From contig JAWOHX010000047.1 in the NCBI GenBank assembly GCA_046484975.1, forward strand, positions 1-19,698: DNA of 19,698 nt, read 5' to 3'. Shown piece after piece: positions 13,948 to 19,698 of the stretch. The stretch's first letter is position 1, and each line of letters opens with the position of its first letter. Position numbers and translations under genes: made by a program. The stretch comes from JAWOHX01 sp046484975 (lineage in GTDB: Bacteria; Bacillota; Clostridia; DUPQ01). A model generated the notes under the pieces. That model made no database searches and was not told the origin of the DNA. It saw only the letters and a program-made list of their open reading frames with translations.

Positions 13948-15209
13948 CGTCCCTTGCCTTTCATGAGCTTATCCAGGTCCGTACGCGAGCAGGTGCCTGC
14001 CGTCAGGTCATGGATGAAAATCCCCCCGGGACTTTCCACCTGGACAACCCCGGGGATGTTGCGTTCCAGTGCATAGGCTTTGATATATTCCATGTCCTGG
14101 TTCTCACTGAACAATTCGACTTTCAAATCCTGCCCGCGCAGTGCCATGGCCAAAAGGATACCGGTCTTCCTCTCTTCCGGGCAAAAGCAGACCAGGCTGT
14201 CGGTGGCAGGGCTTTCCAGGTTGCTCCTGTTCCTGTACAGCGCCGTCAGTGCCATATCGATGTCCAGGGAAAATCCCGTGGATGGGATGTCCCTCCCAAA
14301 ACCCCTGCAAAGCTGGTCGTATCTTCCTCCGGTCAGCAATGGGAAGCCCACGCCGTAAGTCAGACCCTTGAATATGATGCCAGTATAGTATGAAAGATTG
14401 CTCACCATGCCAAGGTCCACCGAAACCGCCTGGGACGCATCGAACTCATCCAGGATGTCGAAGATTTCAATGAGGTTGTCCACAGCCTTCATGGATCTGT
14501 CGTTTAAGCTTTTCTCCTTCATGCGGACCAGCATTTCCTTGCCGCCGAAATATTCCGGCAAGGACAGGATGCTTTCACGGACGGCCTTGTCCATTTCCAG
14601 GCCAGCCAGCATTTCCTCCAGGCTGAAAAAATCTTTTTTTTCGATGATCTGCCGTATCTGTTCCGCCACATCCTCCCGAAAACCAGCCTGTTCCATGAGT
14701 CCTTTGAAAAACTCCACCTGTCCAAGTTCAATGGTGAAATCCATGATTCCGGTTCCTTTGATGGCCTCGATGGCCGTGACGATGACGAAGGCATCGGCAA
14801 AAGCACCGGGGCTTCCCATGATTTCCACCCCTGCCTGCGTGAACTCCTTCTGTTTTCCACCGCCATATGCATCGGACTTATAGCAATTCCCCAGGTAGGA
14901 TATCTTCAAAGGAAGCTTCATATCCTTCAGTTTTGTCGCAGCAACCCTGGCCGCAGGGATGGTCATTTCCGGACGCAAGGCCAGAATACGTCCTTTTTCG
15001 TCAAACAGCTTGAACAGGGATTCCTCGGGAATGATGTTGTTTTCCGAGTGAAAAACGCCCAGGAACTCCATGGACGGCGTTTCAATTTCCATGAATCCGA
15101 AGGATTGGAATATATCCCGTATGGTGCCCTCAATCTCCTTTTTCACCCGGCACCTGTCAAACAGAAGATCATACATCCCCTCGGGATTGTATAATTTCTT
15201 GTCGGTCAT
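13944..15209 (-). CDS. hisZ: ATP phosphoribosyltransferase regulatory subunit HisZ
   Basis: Encodes 421 residues, a paralogue of histidyl-tRNA synthetase that binds short HisG and carries histidine feedback control. Motif-2-like LRPEMTIPAAR (79-89) and QAGVEIMG (125-132) are HisRS-derived, but the tRNA-synthetase ERP-type motif is replaced by GNCYKSDAYGGGKQKEF, and the neighbouring short hisG argues strongly for HisZ. TGGRYDQLCRGFG and GFSLDIDMAL correspond to the motif-3 region. The start at 15209 has AAAGGAGG upstream; the frame open to 15233 lies in the untranslated leader. It is the first gene of the his operon. Confidence 0.94.
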   Translation of the reverse strand: MTDKKLYNPEGMYDLLFDRCRVKKEIEGTIRDIFQSFGFMEIETPSMEFLGVFHSENNIIPEESLFKLFDEKGRILALRPEMTIPAARVAATKLKDMKLPLKISYLGNCYKSDAYGGGKQKEFTQAGVEIMGSPGAFADAFVIVTAIEAIKGTGIMDFTIELGQVEFFKGLMEQAGFREDVAEQIRQIIEKKDFFSLEEMLAGLEMDKAVRESILSLPEYFGGKEMLVRMKEKSLNDRSMKAVDNLIEIFDILDEFDASQAVSVDLGMVSNLSYYTGIIFKGLTYGVGFPLLTGGRYDQLCRGFGRDIPSTGFSLDIDMALTALYRNRSNLESPATDSLVCFCPEERKTGILLAMALRGQDLKVELFSENQDMEYIKAYALERNIPGVVQVESPGGIFIHDLTAGTCSRTDLDKLMKGKGR

Positions 15210-15245
15210 GGTCCCCTCCTTTCGCTTTATCATAGTAATGCGTTA

Positions 15246-15258
15246 AACTGCTAAAGTT
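15246..15258. promoter_or_regulatory. Possible operator at the his operon start point
   Basis: AACT-GCTAA-AGTT sits directly downstream of the -10 box, over the predicted transcription start. Only 4-bp arms are symmetrical, so this is weak. It is noted because the leader is too short for a T-box, and TrpR-family HisR/YerC repressors are known to control his genes in some Firmicutes. I do not know that this sequence matches their motif. Confidence 0.22.
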
Positions 15259-15287
15259 ATGATATCAGACACCCTTCTCCTTGTCAA
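15259..15287 (-). promoter_or_regulatory. sigma-A promoter of the his operon
   Basis: Minus strand: perfect -35 TTGACA (15282-15287), 17-base spacer, -10 TATCAT (15259-15264) preceded by TGA (extended -10). Transcription would begin near 15252, giving a leader of about 43 bases before hisZ. The -35 lies 4 bases past the stop of the UroD-like gene, with no terminator between them, so some read-through from pcrA is possible. Confidence 0.85.
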
Positions 15288-15290
15288 CAC

Positions 15291-16352
15291 CTACTTCAAG
15301 GTAATTTCCCGGAGGAGTTCTCTGAAATAGATATAGTTTTCCAGTTTCGCATCCGCCGGGACAGCATGATCCACGTGGGGGATGTAACCGCCTTTTTCAA
15401 TCATCTTTGGAACCTTTGACATCACTTCTGTGCGCACCTGATCCTTTCCCTGGGACAAAACCCGCTTGTCAATGCCCCCCCACAGGTGGAAACGGGGATA
15501 GGCCTTTCGCAGGCCCAGGATATCATTGCCCGCCGCAATCTCGCAAGGACTCATGCCATCAATCCCGGCCTCCATCCACAGGGGAATCAATTTCCCTGGG
15601 TAACCGTCACAGTCCACGAACACGAAGGACACCCCTGAGGATTTGGCGGTGGATATGAATTTTTTGTAATGGGGAAGCATGAATTTCCGGAACATGTCCG
15701 GCCCGATCATGGGGGCTCCCTTGTATGCCATGTCCTCCTTGAGCTCCACCGTGTCCACCCGGCATTTCTCCAAGGTGTTTTTTAAGATCCCCAGGGCAAA
15801 CCCGCATATGTGCTCGAACATTTCCCCGACCAGTGCGGGCTGGTCATGGAATGCGCAGCAAAGTCCTTCGAAACCCATCCAGTCCCGTGCGGTCCAGAAG
15901 AGAAACGGGATGGACAGATGCGTTGGCGCATCCACTGTCCTCCTGAAATTCCCGATATACCTAGTGGACAGGCCGGGGTCAAAGCGTTTGCGGATCTCCA
16001 GGAAATCCTCCCGGGACTCCACGGGAAACTTCAGCCAGGACCGGGTCACGAAGCCCGGGGTCTTGTTTTCCAAAAAATCCTTGCGCACCGCTCCCAACTC
16101 GTCCCTCCATACCTTGTAAACCCCGTCCTGTTCCATGATTTCAGGTACGAACAGGGGAATCATCCCCATCTGCACAGGGGGATAATGATACATGGTATCC
16201 AATGAGAAAAAATCCGCCGGCTCCGTGCCTTCCGGATATCCCTGCCGTACCCATTCGCGCATGGTAGCCTCCCTGATCGGCCACTCCACAAGGGGGATCC
16301 GGTCCGTTCCCAAAAAACCAAGGGTCCTTAGCATTCTTTCCCTGTTATCCAT
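15291..16352 (-). CDS. UroD-superfamily protein (corrinoid methyltransferase-like)
   Basis: Encodes 353 residues of the uroporphyrinogen decarboxylase fold, but divergent from HemE and closer in pattern to the MtaA/CmuA-like group of anaerobes that move methyl groups to or from corrinoid proteins. Seen are VDCDGYPGKLIPLWMEAGID (246-265), LWGGIDKRVL (290-299) and GGYIPHVDHAVP (321-332) near the C terminus. The N-terminal HemE signature with its conserved arginine pair is not evident. The ATG at 16352 overlaps the pcrA stop by 8 bases and has GGAGG upstream, so it is translated from the pcrA message. No corrinoid protein or methyltransferase partner is in the window, so the substrate is unknown. 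Confidence 0.8.
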   Translation of the reverse strand: MDNRERMLRTLGFLGTDRIPLVEWPIREATMREWVRQGYPEGTEPADFFSLDTMYHYPPVQMGMIPLFVPEIMEQDGVYKVWRDELGAVRKDFLENKTPGFVTRSWLKFPVESREDFLEIRKRFDPGLSTRYIGNFRRTVDAPTHLSIPFLFWTARDWMGFEGLCCAFHDQPALVGEMFEHICGFALGILKNTLEKCRVDTVELKEDMAYKGAPMIGPDMFRKFMLPHYKKFISTAKSSGVSFVFVDCDGYPGKLIPLWMEAGIDGMSPCEIAAGNDILGLRKAYPRFHLWGGIDKRVLSQGKDQVRTEVMSKVPKMIEKGGYIPHVDHAVPADAKLENYIYFRELLREITLK

Positions 16353-18564
16353 TTTCCCTCTCCTCCGGGACGGTCAGCCTGGCGTATGCAGAAAGCAGGG
16401 TCTTTCTGCCTGCCATGTCAAACTGGATGGTTATCATCCTGTCCTTTCCCTCTCCGGAAACACGCACCACCGTCCCTTTCCCAAATTTTTTGTGCTCCAC
16501 CCGCTGTCCTTCCACCACATCCACTACCGGGTGCATCTCCGTGCGGATACCCCTGATCTCATATGGCTTCCCTCCCCGGCTTACGGGAATCCCTCCACCC
16601 TTGGACAAATGCCCCATGCCTGCCTGCCTGGAATGGTCCGTCATCAGATGACCTGGAATTTCCTTGAGGAAACGGGAATCCTGGTTGATGGTTGTCTTGC
16701 CGTACAGAGTCCTTTCCATGGCATTCAACAGGTACAGCTTATCCTGCGCCCTGGTGATGCCCACATAGCAGAGTCGTCTCTCTTCTTCGATCTTGACATC
16801 GGAATCCAGGGACTGGGCACCCGGAAAAATCCCCTCTTCCATGCCGGTGATGAACACCACAGGGAATTCCAGCCCTTTTGCGCTGTGGAGGGTCATCAGG
16901 GACACGTAGTCCTCCGTTTGCTCTTCCTCGCTGATTGACTCCAGGGAGATGTCCTCCAGATAGGTCTCAAAGGTGAGTTCACTGCCTTCCCGTTCGAAGT
17001 ATTCCTCCGAATAGGTGATGATGGAGCTTTTCAGCTCATTGATATTGTCCATGCGCACCTGGGCCTCCGGTGTGTTCTCGTTCCGGTAGACCGTCAGGAT
17101 GTCCGTTGCCTCCAGGAGCTTGTCATAAAAGGATTCGAGATTGTTCTTGTCTTTGAATTCCGAGAGAAAGCGAATCATCCCGGTGAATTCCTTGAGTTTG
17201 TCCGCCTGCGACCTCAGATTTTCGATCCCATGTGCCTCTTCCGCTGCCTGGAACATGCTGGTTTCCCGATGGATGGCATGGGCCTCCAGCCTTTCCAGCG
17301 TGGTCTTTCCGATTCCTCTCTTCGGCTCATTGATGATTCTGCGGAACATCAGGTTGTCATGGTGGTTGAGGATCAGCTTCATATATGCAAGGACGTCTTT
17401 GATCTCTTTCCTGTCGTAAAAACTGATGCTTCCGAATATCCTGTAGGGGATTCCCCTTTCCCGGAGGGCCCGCTCGATGGCCCTGGACTGGGCATTCATC
17501 CTGTAGAGCACAGCCATATCTTTGTATGCCCCCGAGATTCCGTATTGTTTCTCAATCTCGGAAGCGATGAACAACGCTTCATTATGTTCATTGTATGCCT
17601 TATAGAACCTGATGTTCTCCCCTTTCCCTTTTTCAGTCCAGAGGGTTTTTCCCTTCCTGCCCATGTTCCTGGCGATGACGGTGTTGGCGGCCTCCAGGAT
17701 GCAGGAGGTGGACCGGTAGTTCCTTTCCAGGCGGATGACTTCGCAATCCGGGTATTTGCTCTCAAATTCCAGGATGTTCCTGATGTTGGCCCCCCGCCAC
17801 CCGTAGATGGATTGGTCATCGTCTCCCACCACAAAAACATTGTGGTGCTTTTCAGCAAGGATCTCCGCCAGCACATTCTGGGCGGTGTTTGTGTCCTGGT
17901 ACTCGTCGATGAGTACATGCCGGAACATCCCCTGGAAGTATTCCCGGATGTCATCATATGACCGCAGCATCCTCACAGTATTGAAAATGAGGTCGTCAAA
18001 GTCCATGGCGCTGTTGTCACTGAGCTTTTTCTGGTAGCTTTCATACAAAGAGCCGATGACCTGCATTTTATAGTCTCCCTGGTGTTTTTCAATGAACTCC
18101 CTGTGTCCCACCAGTTCGTCCTTCGCCCGGCTCACATGATACAGGACTCCCCCGGGAGGATACATGGTGCTGTCAATATTGGCCTCCTTGATGCATTGTT
18201 TCATCAGGGCTTTCTGGTCATCGCTGTCGTATATCACGAAATTTCTGGAATATCCAAAGCGGTCCGCGAATATCCGCAGCATTCTCACGCACATGGAATG
18301 GAAGGTTCCAACCCACTGGAAGCGGATGCCTCCTCCCATGAGTTCCTCTACTCTTGTCTTCATTTCCCGGGCCGCCTTGTTGGTGAAGGTGATGGCCAGG
18401 ATGCATGAAGGCGGTACTTTCTTCTCGACGACCAGATAGACGATTCTGCGTGTCAGCACAGAGGTCTTTCCACTTCCCGCACCGGCAAGCACCAGGACAG
18501 GTCCTTCTTTTGCAAGGACGGCCTTTTTCTGCATGTCATTGAGTCCGCTCAGGATCTGATCCAT
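16345..18564 (-). CDS. pcrA: ATP-dependent DNA helicase PcrA (UvrD/Rep family)
   Basis: Encodes 739 residues, a superfamily 1A 3'-5' helicase for repair, replication restart and removal of RecA filaments. Motifs in order: Q motif LNDMQKKAV (8-16), Walker A AGAGSGKT (27-34), TFTNKAAREM, DEYQD (220-224), GDDDQSIYGWRGA (247-259), LERNYRS, TLHSAKGLEFPVVFI and RRLCYVGITRAQ. The C-terminal 55 residues (GQRVEHKKFGKGTVV...) form the Tudor-like domain that contacts RNA polymerase. The start at 18564 has GGAGG close upstream; the ATG at 18597 has no ribosome binding site. A LexA-type box abuts its promoter. Confidence 0.96.
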   Translation of the reverse strand: MDQILSGLNDMQKKAVLAKEGPVLVLAGAGSGKTSVLTRRIVYLVVEKKVPPSCILAITFTNKAAREMKTRVEELMGGGIRFQWVGTFHSMCVRMLRIFADRFGYSRNFVIYDSDDQKALMKQCIKEANIDSTMYPPGGVLYHVSRAKDELVGHREFIEKHQGDYKMQVIGSLYESYQKKLSDNSAMDFDDLIFNTVRMLRSYDDIREYFQGMFRHVLIDEYQDTNTAQNVLAEILAEKHHNVFVVGDDDQSIYGWRGANIRNILEFESKYPDCEVIRLERNYRSTSCILEAANTVIARNMGRKGKTLWTEKGKGENIRFYKAYNEHNEALFIASEIEKQYGISGAYKDMAVLYRMNAQSRAIERALRERGIPYRIFGSISFYDRKEIKDVLAYMKLILNHHDNLMFRRIINEPKRGIGKTTLERLEAHAIHRETSMFQAAEEAHGIENLRSQADKLKEFTGMIRFLSEFKDKNNLESFYDKLLEATDILTVYRNENTPEAQVRMDNINELKSSIITYSEEYFEREGSELTFETYLEDISLESISEEEQTEDYVSLMTLHSAKGLEFPVVFITGMEEGIFPGAQSLDSDVKIEEERRLCYVGITRAQDKLYLLNAMERTLYGKTTINQDSRFLKEIPGHLMTDHSRQAGMGHLSKGGGIPVSRGGKPYEIRGIRTEMHPVVDVVEGQRVEHKKFGKGTVVRVSGEGKDRMITIQFDMAGRKTLLSAYARLTVPEERENG

Positions 18565-18682
18565 TGTTCCTCCGTCTGCTGTCCGTATTGTTTCCATGAA
18601 TGGTTGTTATCAAAAAGGGATGGCATGTCATTTCCCCGGTAAATTCGTCGTCCTTTCCGGTTTTGGAAATCACCACAATCAG

Positions 18683-18711
18683 ATTCTACCATGATTTGGA
18701 ATGTTTGAAAA
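18683..18711 (-). promoter_or_regulatory. Promoter of pcrA
   Basis: Minus strand: -35 TTTTCA (18706-18711), 17-base spacer, -10 TAGAAT (18683-18688). This predicts a start near 18676 and a leader of about 110 bases before the pcrA ATG. The -35 is weak, but the adjoining LexA-type box supports this location. Confidence 0.55.
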
Positions 18712-18724
18712 GAACAAACGTTCT
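18711..18724. promoter_or_regulatory. LexA (DinR) SOS box
   Basis: AGAAC-AAAC-GTTCT matches the Gram-positive SOS operator core GAAC-N4-GTTC exactly, and its arms extend to 5 bp each. It touches the -35 box of the pcrA promoter, where LexA would block RNA polymerase. UvrD is a known SOS gene in E. coli, and pcrA in Bacillus is reported as SOS-linked. Confidence 0.75.
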
Positions 18725-18742
18725 GTCCCCGGGTGCAACCTT

Positions 18743-19267
18743 TTACTGGGGTTCGATCAGGCCGTAGTTCCCGTCTTTTCTTCTATAGACGACACAGACT
18801 TTTTCCGTTTCCCCATCTTGGAAAACAAAAAAGGAGTGGCCCACCAGCTCCATCTGAAGAACCGCTTCCTCAGGAGTCATGGGCTTCATGGCAAACTTCT
18901 TGCTTTTGACGATTTTGATCTCGCTTTCCTCAACGACATCATCCGTCACCATATATTGGTCAAAGGCCCCCTCATGAAGCCTTTTCTCCAACCTGGTCTT
19001 GTTTTTCCTGATTTGCCTCTCTATGACTTCAACGGCTTTGTCAATGGCTGCGAACACATCCTTGTTCTCAACCTCAGCCCGGAATATCATGCCCTTATAT
19101 GTGATTGTTGCATCAAGCTTGTGCTTTCCCCTCTTCCTGCTGTCAACGGTGATGTTGGCTTCGCTGTCCCTTCTGAAAAACTTCTCAAGCTTGGAGAATT
19201 TCTTTTCTGCCCATGTTCTCACGTCTTCCCCGACATCCATATGCTTTCCTGTGATTATCATTTTCAT
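18743..19267 (-). CDS. hpf: Ribosome hibernation promoting factor, long form
   Basis: Encodes 174 residues, typical of the long HPF that dimerises 70S ribosomes into 100S particles in stationary phase. The N-terminal S30AE domain (1-100) shows the beta-alpha-beta pattern from KMIITGKHMDV to AIDKAVEVIERQIRKNK. A linker follows, then the C-terminal dimerisation domain (119-174) with FAMKPMTPEEAVLQMELVGHSFFVF and YRRKDGNYGLIEP. The start at 19267 has AAAGGGG ahead; the in-frame ATG 19285 overlaps that site, and the frame to 19432 runs into truA. It lies between truA and pcrA as a separate unit. Confidence 0.95.
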   Translation of the reverse strand: MKMIITGKHMDVGEDVRTWAEKKFSKLEKFFRRDSEANITVDSRKRGKHKLDATITYKGMIFRAEVENKDVFAAIDKAVEVIERQIRKNKTRLEKRLHEGAFDQYMVTDDVVEESEIKIVKSKKFAMKPMTPEEAVLQMELVGHSFFVFQDGETEKVCVVYRRKDGNYGLIEPQ

Positions 19268-19309
19268 ACTTATCGCCCCTTTCATAGAAAAGAATTTGAT
19301 GATATATAC

Positions 19310-19338
19310 ATTATATACCGAATCGCAGGCGGTTGAAA
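19310..19338 (-). promoter_or_regulatory. Possible promoter of hpf
   Basis: Minus strand: perfect -10 TATAAT (19310-19315) with a poor -35 TTTCAA (19333-19338) at 17 bases. It would start transcription near 19303, about 36 bases before the hpf ATG. The weak -35 may mean an activator or another sigma factor; no SigB or SigH consensus was recognised. Confidence 0.45.
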
Positions 19339-19346
19339 CAGGATGC

Positions 19347-19698
19347 TCAATAAAAGACGTCCACGAGGTACAGTCCTTCGGCGGGCATGGTCTTCCCGGC
19401 CCGGCCCCTGTCCTTGCCCGCAATGATGTCAATCATGTCGTGGGGATTCGTTTTTCCGGTTCCGATGTCCACCAGCGTCCCGGCAATGATCCTCACCATG
19501 TTGTACAGGAACCCGTTCCCCTTGATGTCAAAGGATACGATGTCCCCTTCCATTTCCGCAAAAGCCTCATAAACCGTTCGCACCGTCTCCCCGATCCGGC
19601 TTCCTGAAGCCATGAAGCATCTGAAATCATGGGTGCCCACCAGATAGCTGCAGGCCGTTGCCATGGATTTTATGTCCAGCCTGCCGGACACGAATCCC
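19347..19698 (-). CDS. truA: tRNA pseudouridine(38-40) synthase TruA, C-terminal part (partial)
   Basis: The last 117 codons are present and the reading frame stays open through the right edge, so the N-terminal part with the catalytic Asp lies outside. The visible part is unmistakable TruA: YLVGTHDFRCFMASGS, then GNGFLYNMVRIIAGTLVDIGTGK, then the end PAEGLYLVDVFY. TruA isomerises uridines 38-40 in the tRNA anticodon arm. A GTG at 19691 is an internal codon, not the start. Transcribed toward hpf, 79 bases away, with no clear terminator between. Confidence 0.95.
   Translation of the reverse strand, partial: GFVSGRLDIKSMATACSYLVGTHDFRCFMASGSRIGETVRTVYEAFAEMEGDIVSFDIKGNGFLYNMVRIIAGTLVDIGTGKTNPHDMIDIIAGKDRGRAGKTMPAEGLYLVDVFY

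Noticed and set aside
13944..15209. Histidyl-tRNA synthetase (hisS)
   Set aside because: The tRNA-synthetase signature residues are altered, and the gene sits directly before a short hisG, which requires HisZ.
15291..16352. Haem biosynthesis gene hemE
   Set aside because: The HemE N-terminal arginine signature is not seen, no other haem genes are nearby, and the C-terminal pattern fits MtaA/CmuA-like proteins.
18707..18724. LexA-box palindrome as the hpf terminator
   Set aside because: On the minus strand the 5-bp stem with a 4-base loop precedes only four T residues, too weak for a terminator; the exact SOS core is the better explanation.

Overview
Every confidently called gene lies on the minus strand, so the window is best read from right to left. 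The content points to a low-to-moderate GC Firmicute, most likely a member of Clostridia. Supporting this are a perfect CIRCE operator at groESL, an HPr kinase (HprK), WhiA and RapZ, a short HisG paired with HisZ, a long-form ribosome hibernation factor, a PcrA helicase and strong AGGAGG-type ribosome binding sites. I cannot assign a family or genus from sequence alone.

Layout in transcription order: the 3' part of truA; hpf; a LexA-type box at the promoter of pcrA; pcrA overlapping a UroD-superfamily (corrinoid methyltransferase-like) gene; then a histidine operon hisZ-hisG-hisD-hisC-hisB-purC-hisH-hisA-hisF with overlapping or nearly touching genes behind a clear sigma-A promoter. After hisF, where hisI/hisIE is usual, there is an AT-rich island. 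It holds a GNAT acetyltransferase gene, a decayed IS1595-like transposase fragment on the plus strand, and back-to-back promoters around a 17-bp palindrome. A 76-residue two-helix membrane protein with a consensus promoter follows, then groES-groEL under CIRCE, a terminator, an operon hprK-murB-rapZ-whiA with its own extended -10 promoter, and tandem promoters leading into the 5' end of a 16S rRNA gene that runs off the left edge.

How the genes work together: HisZ/HisG start histidine synthesis from ATP and PRPP; HisA, HisH and HisF, then HisB, HisC and HisD carry it to histidine. The HisH/HisF step releases AICAR, a purine intermediate, and the operon also carries purC, the enzyme two steps upstream of AICAR in purine synthesis. 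HisI/HisE functions are not encoded in this window. The hprK-murB-rapZ-whiA group combines carbon catabolite control, peptidoglycan precursor synthesis, a nucleotide-binding regulator and a division-linked DNA-binding protein; yvcK, often found between rapZ and whiA, is absent.

Most of the window is conserved housekeeping DNA. The unusual parts are purC (long, ADE1-like form) inside the his operon, the missing hisIE with an acquired-looking island in its place, the IS relic, and the divergent palindrome promoters. I found no CRISPR array, tRNA, defence system or intact mobile element.
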